Of a stretch of DNA of 6,464 bases, positions 1 through 4,563 are shown piece after piece (the stretch's first letter is position 1; the number at the start of each line of letters is the position of its first letter). Location: assembly GCA_010027295.1 (NCBI GenBank), contig RGVM01000161.1:1-6464 (forward strand), written 5' to 3'. The translations under genes were made by a program, and so were the position numbers. This DNA is from Chitinophagia bacterium. GTDB lineage: Bacteria > Bacteroidota > Bacteroidia > Chitinophagales > Chitinophagaceae. Below the pieces are notes generated by a model. The model did no database searches. It saw only the letters and a list, made by a program, of their open reading frames with translations, and was not told the DNA's origin.

Positions 1-5
1 GCTGC

Positions 6-38
6 AACTCATGGATTTTGAGTTTTAATCTTTTTTTT
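6..38 (+). terminator. possible rho-independent terminator
   Basis: A 6-bp perfect stem (aactca at 6-11 pairing with tgagtt at 19-24) with a 7-base loop is followed, after six bases, by a run of eight T at 31-38. This would end transcription of a gene lying left of the window. The stem is short and A+T-rich and the T-run is offset, so it is only a moderate candidate. It lies in the low-G+C part of the window, upstream of the epimerase fragment. Confidence 0.35.
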
Positions 39-69
39 ATCAAACAACAGCTCAATCCGAACTACTCCT

Positions 70-77
70 TAATTTCG
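70..77 (+). promoter_or_regulatory. possible Bacteroidota -7 box for the epimerase gene
   Basis: The sequence taatttcg matches the Bacteroidota -7 consensus TAnnTTTG at seven of eight positions. It sits 21 bases before the ATG at 99, with an A-rich leader (a run of nine A at 82-90) between. I see no clear TTG at the expected -33 distance. In such an A+T-rich stretch a chance match is likely. Confidence 0.25.
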
Positions 78-98
78 AACCGAAAAAAAAATACACTT

Positions 99-500
99 AT
101 GCATGTAACCCTTGTCGCAGGTGCCCGACCTAACTTCATGAAGATAGCTCCCATGATAAGAGCTATTGAAGCTGCCGCTAGCGCCGGAAAAAATATTGCT
201 TACCGCTTAGTTCACACCGGACAGCACTACGACGAGAAAATGAGCCATGCTTTTTTCAAAGAGCTCAATATTCCGGAACCTGATGTCAATTTAGAATCCG
301 GATCGGGTACGCAGGCCGAACAAACGGCTGCTATTATGGTTCGCTTTGAGAAATTTCTTCTCGACAATCCAACAGACATGGTAATCGTCGTAGGAGATGT
401 TACATCTACCTTGGCTTGTACTATTGTTGCAAAAAAACTGTGCATTAAAGTTGCCCATGTCGAAGGCGGGTGGGCGCGGAGGCATGAACTGCGAGGCTGA
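99..500 (+). CDS. wecB: UDP-N-acetylglucosamine 2-epimerase, N-terminal fragment (truncated at a junction)
   Basis: This is the N-terminal third of a non-hydrolysing UDP-GlcNAc 2-epimerase, which interconverts UDP-GlcNAc and UDP-ManNAc in the cytoplasm for surface polysaccharide synthesis. Family landmarks appear in order: GARPNFMK (residues 8-15), HTGQHYD (39-45), GTQAEQTA (70-77), GDVTST (99-104) and AHVE (119-122). Family members continue AHVEAGxRS and run to roughly 370-390 residues. Here the reading frame changes after E122 into GGWARRHELRG and stops, so only ~122 residues are native. The C-terminal Rossmann domain and much of the active site are missing, so no active product is expected. 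The ATG at 99 is chosen because it gives the usual M-x-V-T-L-V-A-G start; the TTG at 18 would add 27 unconserved residues. Base composition differs clearly from the sequence right of the junction. Family is certain; the exact cellular role is not. Confidence 0.85.
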   Translation: MHVTLVAGARPNFMKIAPMIRAIEAAASAGKNIAYRLVHTGQHYDEKMSHAFFKELNIPEPDVNLESGSGTQAEQTAAIMVRFEKFLLDNPTDMVIVVGDVTSTLACTIVAKKLCIKVAHVEGGWARRHELRG

Positions 501-1127
501 ATCCATTACCATGGGACGTATCTCCTTCCAGTGCGGCTCCAGTCCGGTGGCGTACATCGGGGGCGTAGGCGTCCAGCGGCCAGGCGAGTCGTTGACGGTG
601 AACCGTGAGGCGCCCCGGGTGGCGGCGTAGCTGTCGGACCGGCTCCATCGCAGCACGGCGGCGGCGATGCTATCGGAGAAGGCCCTCGTTTCCTGCAGCA
701 TGCGTCGGGGCATGCCCGCACTGTCGGCCATCCTCAGCAGGGCCTCATGCTGCCCCATCATGCTGCCCTCGGGGAAAGTGACGGCATTACCGACCTTGAC
801 CAGCGCCAGGCAGGCCGCCAGCGGGAAGTCGATGTCTCCTCCCTTCGGTGCGGGCATGACCGGCATGTGACGGATCTGGCCGGAGAGGCTGGCGTAGGAG
901 CTGTTGCCGGCGGCGATGCACTCATAAGCGGCTATCGTGGCGTAGGCGTAGTTGCGCGAGGCCACCATCGGCGCGAAGTTATTCTCGAGCACGATGTCGT
1001 TCAGGGCCTTCACCGTACGGCTGAACAAAAGCGGGTCGTGGGTGAATGCGCGGTACGCACCCTCAGGCGCAGGGTTGCAAGCCTGCAGGGACAGCAGCAC
1101 CGAACCCAGGAACAGGGCTCTGGTCAT
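291..1127 (-). CDS. vanadium-dependent haloperoxidase / PAP2-like lipoprotein, N-terminal fragment
   Basis: From the ATG at 1127 the protein begins MTRALFLGSVLLSLQAC, a lipoprotein signal peptide with lipobox LQAC and cysteine 17, so it should be exported and lipid-anchored. The following helices resemble the N-terminal part of Bacteroidota vanadium-dependent haloperoxidase/PAP2 phosphatase lipoproteins: VLENNFAPMVASRNYAYATIAAYECI (about residues 46-71), the W-x-PTPP segment near 185-190, and LEPHW followed by a proline-rich linker (MPPRPPAFD, ~215-223). Family members are about 400-450 residues, and the vanadate/phosphate-binding K, R, SGH and R/H residues lie in the C-terminal half. That half is absent: after residue ~223 the frame enters the antisense of the epimerase fragment and runs to a chance stop at 291. 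The true gene therefore ends near 456 here. It follows the small hypothetical gene by 47 bases on the same strand, probably one transcript. Substrate is unknown. Confidence 0.75.
   Translation of the reverse strand: MTRALFLGSVLLSLQACNPAPEGAYRAFTHDPLLFSRTVKALNDIVLENNFAPMVASRNYAYATIAAYECIAAGNSSYASLSGQIRHMPVMPAPKGGDIDFPLAACLALVKVGNAVTFPEGSMMGQHEALLRMADSAGMPRRMLQETRAFSDSIAAAVLRWSRSDSYAATRGASRFTVNDSPGRWTPTPPMYATGLEPHWKEIRPMVMDSASQFMPPRPPAFDMGNFNAQFFCNNSTSQGRCNISYDDYHVCWIVEKKFLKANHNSSRLFGLRTRSGF
456..466. other. junction between two truncated genes (chimera or recombination point)
   Basis: The plus-strand epimerase reads natively up to catgtcgaa (H-V-E) and the minus-strand haloperoxidase-like gene reads natively down to the same bases (A-F-D-M). 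The roughly 10 bases catgtcgaag at 456-465 fit both genes, like a microhomology. Composition shifts sharply here, from about 48% G+C (lines 181-240 and 301-420, hand counted) to about 71% (541-720). Both genes lose the remainder of their conserved sequence at the same spot. I see no insertion-sequence ends, direct repeats or integrase. An assembly join of two unrelated contigs is the simplest reading; a true deletion or recombination is the alternative. Confidence 0.75.
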
Positions 1128-1174
1128 GTCTTGGAAGTATGTGTGATAGATGTGGTTGGAATGACGGGACCTGG

Positions 1175-1735
1175 TCAGGCCCGGCATTCCGGCGGCTGAT
1201 GCGGCACGGCGTACCAGCAGTCGACGGCCCGTCCTTCAGAGCGAGCCTTGTGGCCTACGATTTCGCCCATCGGCGCTTCCGGCAACCGGATGGCATGGAG
1301 GACGGGGTATTCGGATTGGAAGGGCTTGACGGACTTCTGCGGAGGAATCGACTCCCTCCCTTCATCCGAAAGTCCCAGGTCGTTGACAAGGGTGTAGAAG
1401 GTCTCGCGGGCATGGGTGATGCGCGTCCTGTCGGAATTGGGCAGTACCAGAAGGACCATCGTATCCTTGACCAGCCTGCGCTTTACATAATTGTAGTGGA
1501 CACCGCCTATCTCCACGGTACCGCTGTACCGCTCGAAATCCGCCCAGTCGGAATGATAGGGCAGGTTCACCGGGACGCGGATTTCCTTCAGCTCGCTCTC
1601 CTCGAAACGGCTGGCGTCGATCCTTGCCTCCATGCGCCTGTCGGCCCGCAACTCGAAGCTGCGGAACAACAGCCTGTACCCCCCGAGGGTGAACAGCTGG
1701 GTCAGGATCAGGGATATGGCTATGGCCCGTCTCAT
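1175..1735 (-). CDS. conserved membrane-anchored Bacteroidota hypothetical protein
   Basis: This 186-residue protein has an N-terminal hydrophobic segment (residues ~4-24, AIAISLILTQLFTLGGYRLLF) after MRR, without a lipobox, so it is likely a signal anchor or signal peptide. A charged linker follows, then a compact region containing VPVNLPYHSDWADFERYSGTVEI (about 54-76) and HYNYVKRRL (80-88). I recognise this pattern (Y-R-x-x-F near the end of the helix, 'LPYxxDWxDFER', 'Y-x-YVKR') from small uncharacterised proteins of Chitinophagaceae-type Bacteroidota, but know no function. The C-terminal third is poorly conserved-looking. The start at 1735 is chosen because the hydrophobic segment then begins at residue 4; an upstream start would translate the promoter-like region. 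It precedes the haloperoxidase fragment by 47 bases and a box resembling TAnnTTTG lies at 1750-1757. Function not known. Confidence 0.75.
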   Translation of the reverse strand: MRRAIAISLILTQLFTLGGYRLLFRSFELRADRRMEARIDASRFEESELKEIRVPVNLPYHSDWADFERYSGTVEIGGVHYNYVKRRLVKDTMVLLVLPNSDRTRITHARETFYTLVNDLGLSDEGRESIPPQKSVKPFQSEYPVLHAIRLPEAPMGEIVGHKARSEGRAVDCWYAVPHQPPECRA

Positions 1736-1749
1736 GCTTGGAAAGCAGA

Positions 1750-1757
1750 CAAAAATA
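1750..1757 (-). promoter_or_regulatory. putative -7 box (TATTTTTG) for the hypothetical/haloperoxidase pair
   Basis: Read on the minus strand, tatttttg matches the Bacteroidota -7 consensus TAnnTTTG at every fixed position and ends 14 bases before the ATG at 1735. A start of transcription a few bases downstream would give a very short leader. I see no good TTTG at the -33 distance. The 19-bp repeat array begins about 50 bases upstream of the box, in the position of an upstream regulatory region. Confidence 0.4.
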
Positions 1758-1806
1758 TACAATATGTGGAACCCGTCCATATGCCCTCGCGGGAAGACCG
1801 GTCCAT

Positions 1807-2066
1807 AGTTTTGAGAACCCATGGGAGTTCTCAAAACCGGGGGTAGTTCTCAGAACCTACGGGAGTTCTCAAAACCGGGAGTAGTTCTCAAAACCACACC
1901 CGGTTCTCAAAACCCTGCCCGGTTCCCGAAACCGGGGGTAGTTCTCAGAACCTACGGGAGTTCTCAGAACCGGGAGTAGTTCTCAAAACCACACCCGGTT
2001 CTCAAAACCCTACCAAGTTCCCGAAACCCGTGGGAGTTCTCAGAACCTACGGGAGTTCTCAAAACC
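1807..2066. repeat. 19-bp tandem array of near-palindromes, 14 units
   Basis: Thirteen direct copies of a 13-base core (consensus agttctcAaaacc, generally RGTTCYCRRAACC) start at 1826 and every 19 bases to 2054, each followed by a 6-base spacer. A fourteenth, inverted-like core (agttttgagaacc) sits at 1807-1819 in the same register. Every core is an imperfect inverted repeat (RGTT...AACC). Spacers in order after 1826 are gggggt, tacggg, gggagt, acaccc, ctgccc, gggggt, tacggg, gggagt, acaccc, ctacca, cgtggg, tacggg, gggggt. The order recurs, so five units form a 95-bp higher unit: 1826-1920 and 1921-2015 differ at six positions. The period is not a multiple of three and stops occur in the frames, so it is not coding. 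It fills most of the 1736-2097 gap between the end of ridA and the next minus-strand gene. Possible roles are an operator/protein-binding array or a structured RNA; no known family is recognised. Confidence 0.92.
1918..1936. other. strong hairpin inside the repeat array
   Basis: cccggtt (1918-1924) pairs perfectly with aaccggg (1930-1936) around the 5-base loop cccga. This is the longest perfect stem I found in the array: the unit with core ggttcccgaaacc happens to have flanking spacers ending ccc and starting ggg. No T-run follows on either strand, so it is not a standard terminator. Confidence 0.5.
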
Positions 2067-2097
2067 GGGGGTGTGTCGGGGCTTGAGGGAGGTCCGC

Positions 2098-2478
2098 TCA
2101 GGCGCAGGCGACCATGCTGATCTCCACGTTGGCGCCTTTCGGGAGTCCCGAGACGGCGACGGTCTCCCGGGCGGGGAAGTCGCCCGACAGGTAGGAGGCA
2201 TATACGGCGTTCACCTCCCCGAACAGCGACATGTCGCTCAGGAAGATGGTCGTCTTGACGACGTTCCGGAAGTCCATGCCGGCCTCGTGGAGCACGGCCT
2301 GGAGGTTCTGCATCACGCGGTGCGTCTCCGTGACCGTGTCGCTGGTGAGGAGAAGGCCCGTCGACGGGTCGAGTGCGATCTGACCGGAGATGAAGAGCAT
2401 GTCGCCGCATTTCACGGCCTGGCTGTAGGGTCCGATGGGCGCGGGTGCGCCGGATGTCTCGATGGTCGTCCTCTGCAT
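2098..2478 (-). CDS. ridA: RidA family reactive enamine/imine deaminase (YjgF/YER057c/UK114)
   Basis: The 126-residue product has the full length and pattern of RidA, a small cytoplasmic trimeric protein that hydrolyses reactive 2-aminoacrylate and related enamine/imine intermediates from PLP enzymes, protecting those enzymes. Visible landmarks are APAPIGPYSQAV (residues 11-22), LFISGQIALDP (28-38), a central VMQNLQAVLHEAG (55-67), and the C-terminal FPARETVAVSGLPKGANVEI (101-120), where R104 is the substrate-carboxylate-binding arginine and E119 the conserved glutamate. The ATG at 2478 gives the normal N-terminus. A TTG ten codons upstream lies inside the promoter-like box TACATTTG and is not a credible start. 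The gene is divergent from the 3HCDH-like gene with 64 bases between starts, and is followed by the 19-bp array. Which PLP pathway it serves cannot be told from this context. Confidence 0.95.
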   Translation of the reverse strand: MQRTTIETSGAPAPIGPYSQAVKCGDMLFISGQIALDPSTGLLLTSDTVTETHRVMQNLQAVLHEAGMDFRNVVKTTIFLSDMSLFGEVNAVYASYLSGDFPARETVAVSGLPKGANVEISMVACA

Positions 2479-2505
2479 GGCTGATGTCTTTGGGATGGGA
2501 AAAGA

Positions 2506-2513
2506 CAAATGTA
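2506..2513 (-). promoter_or_regulatory. putative -7 box (TACATTTG) for ridA
   Basis: On the minus strand, tacatttg matches the Bacteroidota -7 consensus TAnnTTTG perfectly, 27 bases before the ridA ATG. It lies back to back with the plus-strand box at 2531-2538, so the 64-base gap between start codons would hold two divergent promoters. No clear -33 TTTG is visible. Confidence 0.5.
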
Positions 2514-2530
2514 GTTCCTGCGTCCGAACC

Positions 2531-2538
2531 TACCTTTG
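2531..2538 (+). promoter_or_regulatory. putative -7 box (TACCTTTG) for the 3HCDH-like/tsaB operon
   Basis: tacctttg matches TAnnTTTG perfectly and ends only four bases before the ATG at 2543. If it works as a -7 element, transcription would begin at or near the start codon, giving a leaderless or nearly leaderless mRNA. No Shine-Dalgarno sequence is present, in agreement with that. A -33 element is not obvious. Confidence 0.45.
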
Positions 2539-2542
2539 CCGC

Positions 2543-3193
2543 ATGCACCTACGCGAGTGGCTCGTCATCGGGGATGCGCAACGAACCGGCGACATGGGCG
2601 CCCGTCCGGTTGCGGAGGGTTCCCGAGGGGTCATGACGGAAACGGTACCATCCCTAGAAGCTATCCTCCGGGCGGATGCCGTCTTCTGGCTGGAGGACCG
2701 GCTGCCGGAAGCCCCTTCCACCTTGCACGCCCTCGCCAGCGCCCGACTCCTCTTCATCAACGCCGTGGATGCCGCCACCGAGGAACTGCCCCTGACCGGC
2801 CATATCGTCCGTATCAACGCCTGGCCGGGGTTCCTGCGCCACCCACTGCTGGAGCTGGCGGCCCCGGATGCCGTAAGACCCCTGGCCGAAGCCTTCCTCC
2901 GCGATATCGGATGGGATTGGAGGTGGGTGGCCGACATCCCCGGCATGGCCACGCCCGGGATCCTCAGCAGGATCGTCAATGAAGCCTGCCACGCCTTCCG
3001 GGAAGGGGTGGCAGACCCGGCAGGCATCGACAGGGCCATGCGACTGGGTGCATCCTACCCCGGCGGACCCTTCGAATGGAGCCGAACCATCGGGTCGGAA
3101 CGCATAGCGGCACTGCTGGAAAAACTCGCCCTCTCCGACGAGAGATACCGACCGGCACCCGGCCTCAGGGAAATACTCGACTTGAACCCATGA
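2543..3193 (+). CDS. degenerate 3-hydroxyacyl-CoA dehydrogenase family protein
   Basis: The 216-residue protein ends in a recognisable 3HCDH C-terminal domain: PGMATPGILSRIVNEACHAF (about 133-152), EGVADPAGIDRAMRLG (154-169) and YPGGPFEWSRTIG (172-184), matching the family pattern 'PGF..NR...NEA...EGva...ID.am..G...P.GPFE'. The N-terminal half (1-~95) occupies the place of the NAD-binding Rossmann domain, but it is shortened and lacks GxGxxG. The segment that in true enzymes reads HFFNP is here INAWPG (91-96), with Asn in place of the catalytic His. Oxidation of 3-hydroxyacyl-CoA is therefore doubtful; a binding or structural role is possible. I recognise similar proteins beside tsaB in Chitinophagaceae. 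The ATG at 2543 is chosen from the TACCTTTG box just before it; the open frame extends further left into the ridA control region. It overlaps tsaB by 4 bases (ATGA). Confidence 0.8.
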   Translation: MHLREWLVIGDAQRTGDMGARPVAEGSRGVMTETVPSLEAILRADAVFWLEDRLPEAPSTLHALASARLLFINAVDAATEELPLTGHIVRINAWPGFLRHPLLELAAPDAVRPLAEAFLRDIGWDWRWVADIPGMATPGILSRIVNEACHAFREGVADPAGIDRAMRLGASYPGGPFEWSRTIGSERIAALLEKLALSDERYRPAPGLREILDLNP

Positions 3194-3855
3194 CCCATAT
3201 CCTCGTCATACAGACGGCCCTTGACGAAGCCTTCGTCTGCCTCTCGCGAGAGGGTTCCGTGGTAGGCGAACGGCATTGCACCGAGCGGAAGGACCATGCC
3301 GCCTTCCTCCACCCCGCCATCCGGTCGCTCCTGCAGGAGGCCGGCCTTGCCCCCGCAGCCGTAGATGCGGTGGCCGTCGTGGAAGGACCCGGCTCCTATA
3401 CGGGCCTCAGGGTCGGCATGTCCTGCGCCAAAGGCCTCTGCTTCGCTCTCTCCAAGCCCCTCGTCACCCTCAACACCCTCGACTGGATGGCGGCCTCCAT
3501 GCCCAACGGAGGCCACTGGACCTGCCCCATGATCGACGCCCGACGCATGGAGGTATTCACGGCCCTCTACGATGGACAGCTCCACCGGGTCCTGGACCCC
3601 GTGCCTATTGTGCTGTCCCCCGACTCTTTCCTGGACCATCTGGATGCCCGACCCATCCTGTTCTTCGGCAGCGGCTCAGCCAAATGGAAGGACCTTACCC
3701 TCCACGCCAACGCCCGCTTCCCCGAATGGAGGCCGGCTACGGCCGCCACCGCAGAGATGGCCTGGAGCCGATTCCTCCGGTCGTCATTCGCCGACCTGAC
3801 CTACGCGGAACCATATTATGGGAAAGCCTTCCATTCGACCCTCAAACCCGGATAG
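3190..3855 (+). CDS. tsaB: tRNA threonylcarbamoyladenosine biosynthesis protein TsaB
   Basis: TsaB is the dimerisation/scaffold partner of TsaD and TsaE in making N6-threonylcarbamoyladenosine at position 37 of ANN-decoding tRNAs, in the cytoplasm. The 221-residue product has the normal length and the family signatures: the N-terminal ILVIQTAL strand (4-11, ASKHA fold), HAAFLHPAIRSLL (36-48), GPGSYTGLRVG (66-76), and MIDARRMEVFTALYD (114-128). The C-terminal segment has AEPYYGKAFHSTLKPG (206-221). The canonical first strand 'LaIDTS' is here VIQTAL, with Gln for Asp, which is acceptable since TsaB is not catalytic. The start codon overlaps the stop of the preceding 3HCDH-like gene (ATGA at 3190-3193), so the two are translationally coupled. 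The more upstream start at 3076 would lie inside that gene. Probably essential or nearly so. Confidence 0.95.
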   Translation: MTHILVIQTALDEAFVCLSREGSVVGERHCTERKDHAAFLHPAIRSLLQEAGLAPAAVDAVAVVEGPGSYTGLRVGMSCAKGLCFALSKPLVTLNTLDWMAASMPNGGHWTCPMIDARRMEVFTALYDGQLHRVLDPVPIVLSPDSFLDHLDARPILFFGSGSAKWKDLTLHANARFPEWRPATAATAEMAWSRFLRSSFADLTYAEPYYGKAFHSTLKPG

Positions 3856-3870
3856 GGGTCAGGCAAAAAT

Positions 3871-3884
3871 GACATGAAAATGTC
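3871..3884. other. small inverted repeat after tsaB
   Basis: gacat and atgtc form a perfect 5-bp stem around a GAAA loop, 15 bases after the tsaB stop. It is too short and lacks a following T-run, so it is at most a weak 3'-end hairpin or a small operator-like site. The rest of 3885-3939 shows nothing I can name. Confidence 0.25.
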
Positions 3885-3939
3885 TGAAGTTTAGTCGCTA
3901 TACTCATAAATCGTTACAGCATATTCTGGACAATGCCCC

Positions 3940-3947
3940 TATCTTAG
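3940..3947 (+). promoter_or_regulatory. possible -7 box (TATCTTAG) for the ArsR-type regulator
   Basis: tatcttag matches TAnnTTTG at all fixed positions but one and lies 24 bases before the ATG at 3972. The 116-base intergenic region around it is visibly more A+T-rich than the flanking genes (23 G+C in the 60 bases 3901-3960), as expected for a control region. No clear -33 element or ArsR-type 12-2-12 operator was found. Confidence 0.3.
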
Positions 3948-3958
3948 ATTCCCAATTC

Positions 3959-3965
3959 GAGGTGG
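3959..3965 (+). promoter_or_regulatory. Shine-Dalgarno-like sequence deciding the ArsR gene start
   Basis: gaggtgg at 3959-3965 lies six bases before the ATG at 3972 and supports that start over the internal ATG at 4053, which has no such sequence. Other starts in this window lack a clear ribosome-binding site. Confidence 0.4.
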
Positions 3966-3971
3966 TTTCAT

Positions 3972-4361
3972 ATGATGATTTCACAGATAGATAGCGGAGA
4001 TGGATTGAAAGCGCCGGATCCCACTGTCTATGATTCGAAACCGAAAACGCTGATGAGCGAAGAAAAAAATCCACTGAAGATTGACTACCTGAACGTCAAG
4101 AAGGCGGCGTTGGTGCTGCGCGCACTCAACCACAAGCTCCGCCAACAGATGATACAGGTACTTGACGCCCAGGGCAAGATGACCGTCACCGAAATCTACG
4201 TTCAGCTTCGGTTGGAACAGTCCGTCGCCTCTCAGCACCTCGCCATCCTCCGCAGGGCCGGCATCGTCAGGACGGAACGCGAGGGCAAGTTCGTCTACTA
4301 CCGCATCAACCCCGAACGGGTCGACAACATCAACGCCTGCGTCGAGCAACTCACCAAGTGA
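3972..4361 (+). CDS. ArsR-family winged-helix transcriptional regulator
   Basis: The 129-residue product carries an ArsR/SmtB-type winged helix-turn-helix: NVKKAALVLRALNHKLRQQMIQ (41-62), TVTEIYVQLRLEQSVASQHLAILRRAGIV (71-99) with the recognition helix around QSVASQHLAILRRA, and the wing REGKFVYYRI (103-112). It should bind DNA as a dimer in the cytoplasm. The metal-binding ELCVCDL-type motif of ArsR/SmtB is absent, being TVTEIYVQL here, and the only cysteine is C123 near the C-terminus. A metal-thiolate or two-cysteine persulfide switch of the usual kind is therefore unlikely. The first ~27 residues are polar, low in complexity and not part of the fold. An ATG at 4053 (MSEEKNPLKIDYL) would give the usual ~102-residue form, but the upstream ATG has the better ribosome-binding sequence. 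The rhodanese gene follows on the same strand after 202 bases. Its targets are unknown. Confidence 0.85.
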   Translation: MMISQIDSGDGLKAPDPTVYDSKPKTLMSEEKNPLKIDYLNVKKAALVLRALNHKLRQQMIQVLDAQGKMTVTEIYVQLRLEQSVASQHLAILRRAGIVRTEREGKFVYYRINPERVDNINACVEQLTK

Positions 4362-4431
4362 CCCCGGGCCGCCTATGGCGACGCCCCTCCTCCACCTGGG
4401 CATATCATCTGCACCCTCCAAGAGTACCCCC

Positions 4432-4448
4432 ATCCGCCACCGGCGGAT
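4432..4448. other. perfect 7-bp hairpin between the ArsR and rhodanese genes
   Basis: atccgcc (4432-4438) and ggcggat (4442-4448) pair perfectly around a 3-base loop, 71 bases after the ArsR-type stop. There is no T-run after it, so it is not a standard terminator. It could act as an RNA hairpin or as a palindromic operator. Apart from this and the weak box at 4478, I see nothing in the 202-base gap. Confidence 0.35.
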
Positions 4449-4477
4449 ACCACCATCGTCCAACAGAGGGTAGCTCT

Positions 4478-4485
4478 TACCTTCG
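4478..4485 (+). promoter_or_regulatory. possible -7 box (TACCTTCG) for the rhodanese gene
   Basis: taccttcg matches TAnnTTTG at seven of eight positions, 78 bases before the ATG at 4564. No -33 element is visible. If real, the rhodanese gene has its own promoter and the palindrome at 4432-4448 lies just upstream, where an operator could sit. Confidence 0.22.
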
Positions 4486-4563
4486 CAACCGCCGCAGGCG
4501 TATCTGACTTTCCCGGGGAAGTAGTTGCGCAGACGGGCGGCAAGGATACACAAACCATCCCCC

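Noticed and set aside
291..455. C-terminal tail of the haloperoxidase-like frame
   Set aside because: This part is the antisense of the wecB fragment, entered after the junction; it is chance coding and not part of the native protein.
1..500. mobile element or insertion sequence carrying the wecB fragment
   Set aside because: No transposase, integrase, terminal inverted repeats or target duplication can be seen around the junction.
747..1199. 150-codon plus-strand open frame
   Set aside because: Antisense shadow of the haloperoxidase-like gene; no family features.
1046..1846. 266-codon plus-strand open frame
   Set aside because: It is antisense to the membrane-anchored hypothetical gene, whose hydrophobic segment and family-like motifs make it the real one.
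1807..2066. CRISPR array
   Set aside because: Repeats are only 13 bases, spacers only 6, the spacers recur in order, and there are no cas genes. This is a tandem repeat, not an adaptive array.
1807..2066. G-quadruplex cluster from the GGG-rich spacers
   Set aside because: The G-runs are separated by about 13 bases of core and alternate with C-runs, so loops would be too long for a convincing quadruplex.
1807..2066. coding repeat (protein tandem repeat)
   Set aside because: A 19-base period shifts the frame at every unit and stops occur; no known repeat protein is seen.
2476..2508. upstream TTG start for RidA
   Set aside because: The TTG is inside the TACATTTG promoter box and adds ten residues not usual for RidA; the ATG at 2478 gives the normal N-terminus.
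1964..2548. 194-codon minus-strand open frame
   Set aside because: It is the out-of-frame shadow of ridA (Arg/His/Pro-rich) and ends in the repeat array.
3885..3939. ArsR-type 12-2-12 operator upstream of the regulator gene
   Set aside because: The A+T-rich stretch around 3901-3926 has only scattered complementary bases; no convincing dyad was found.
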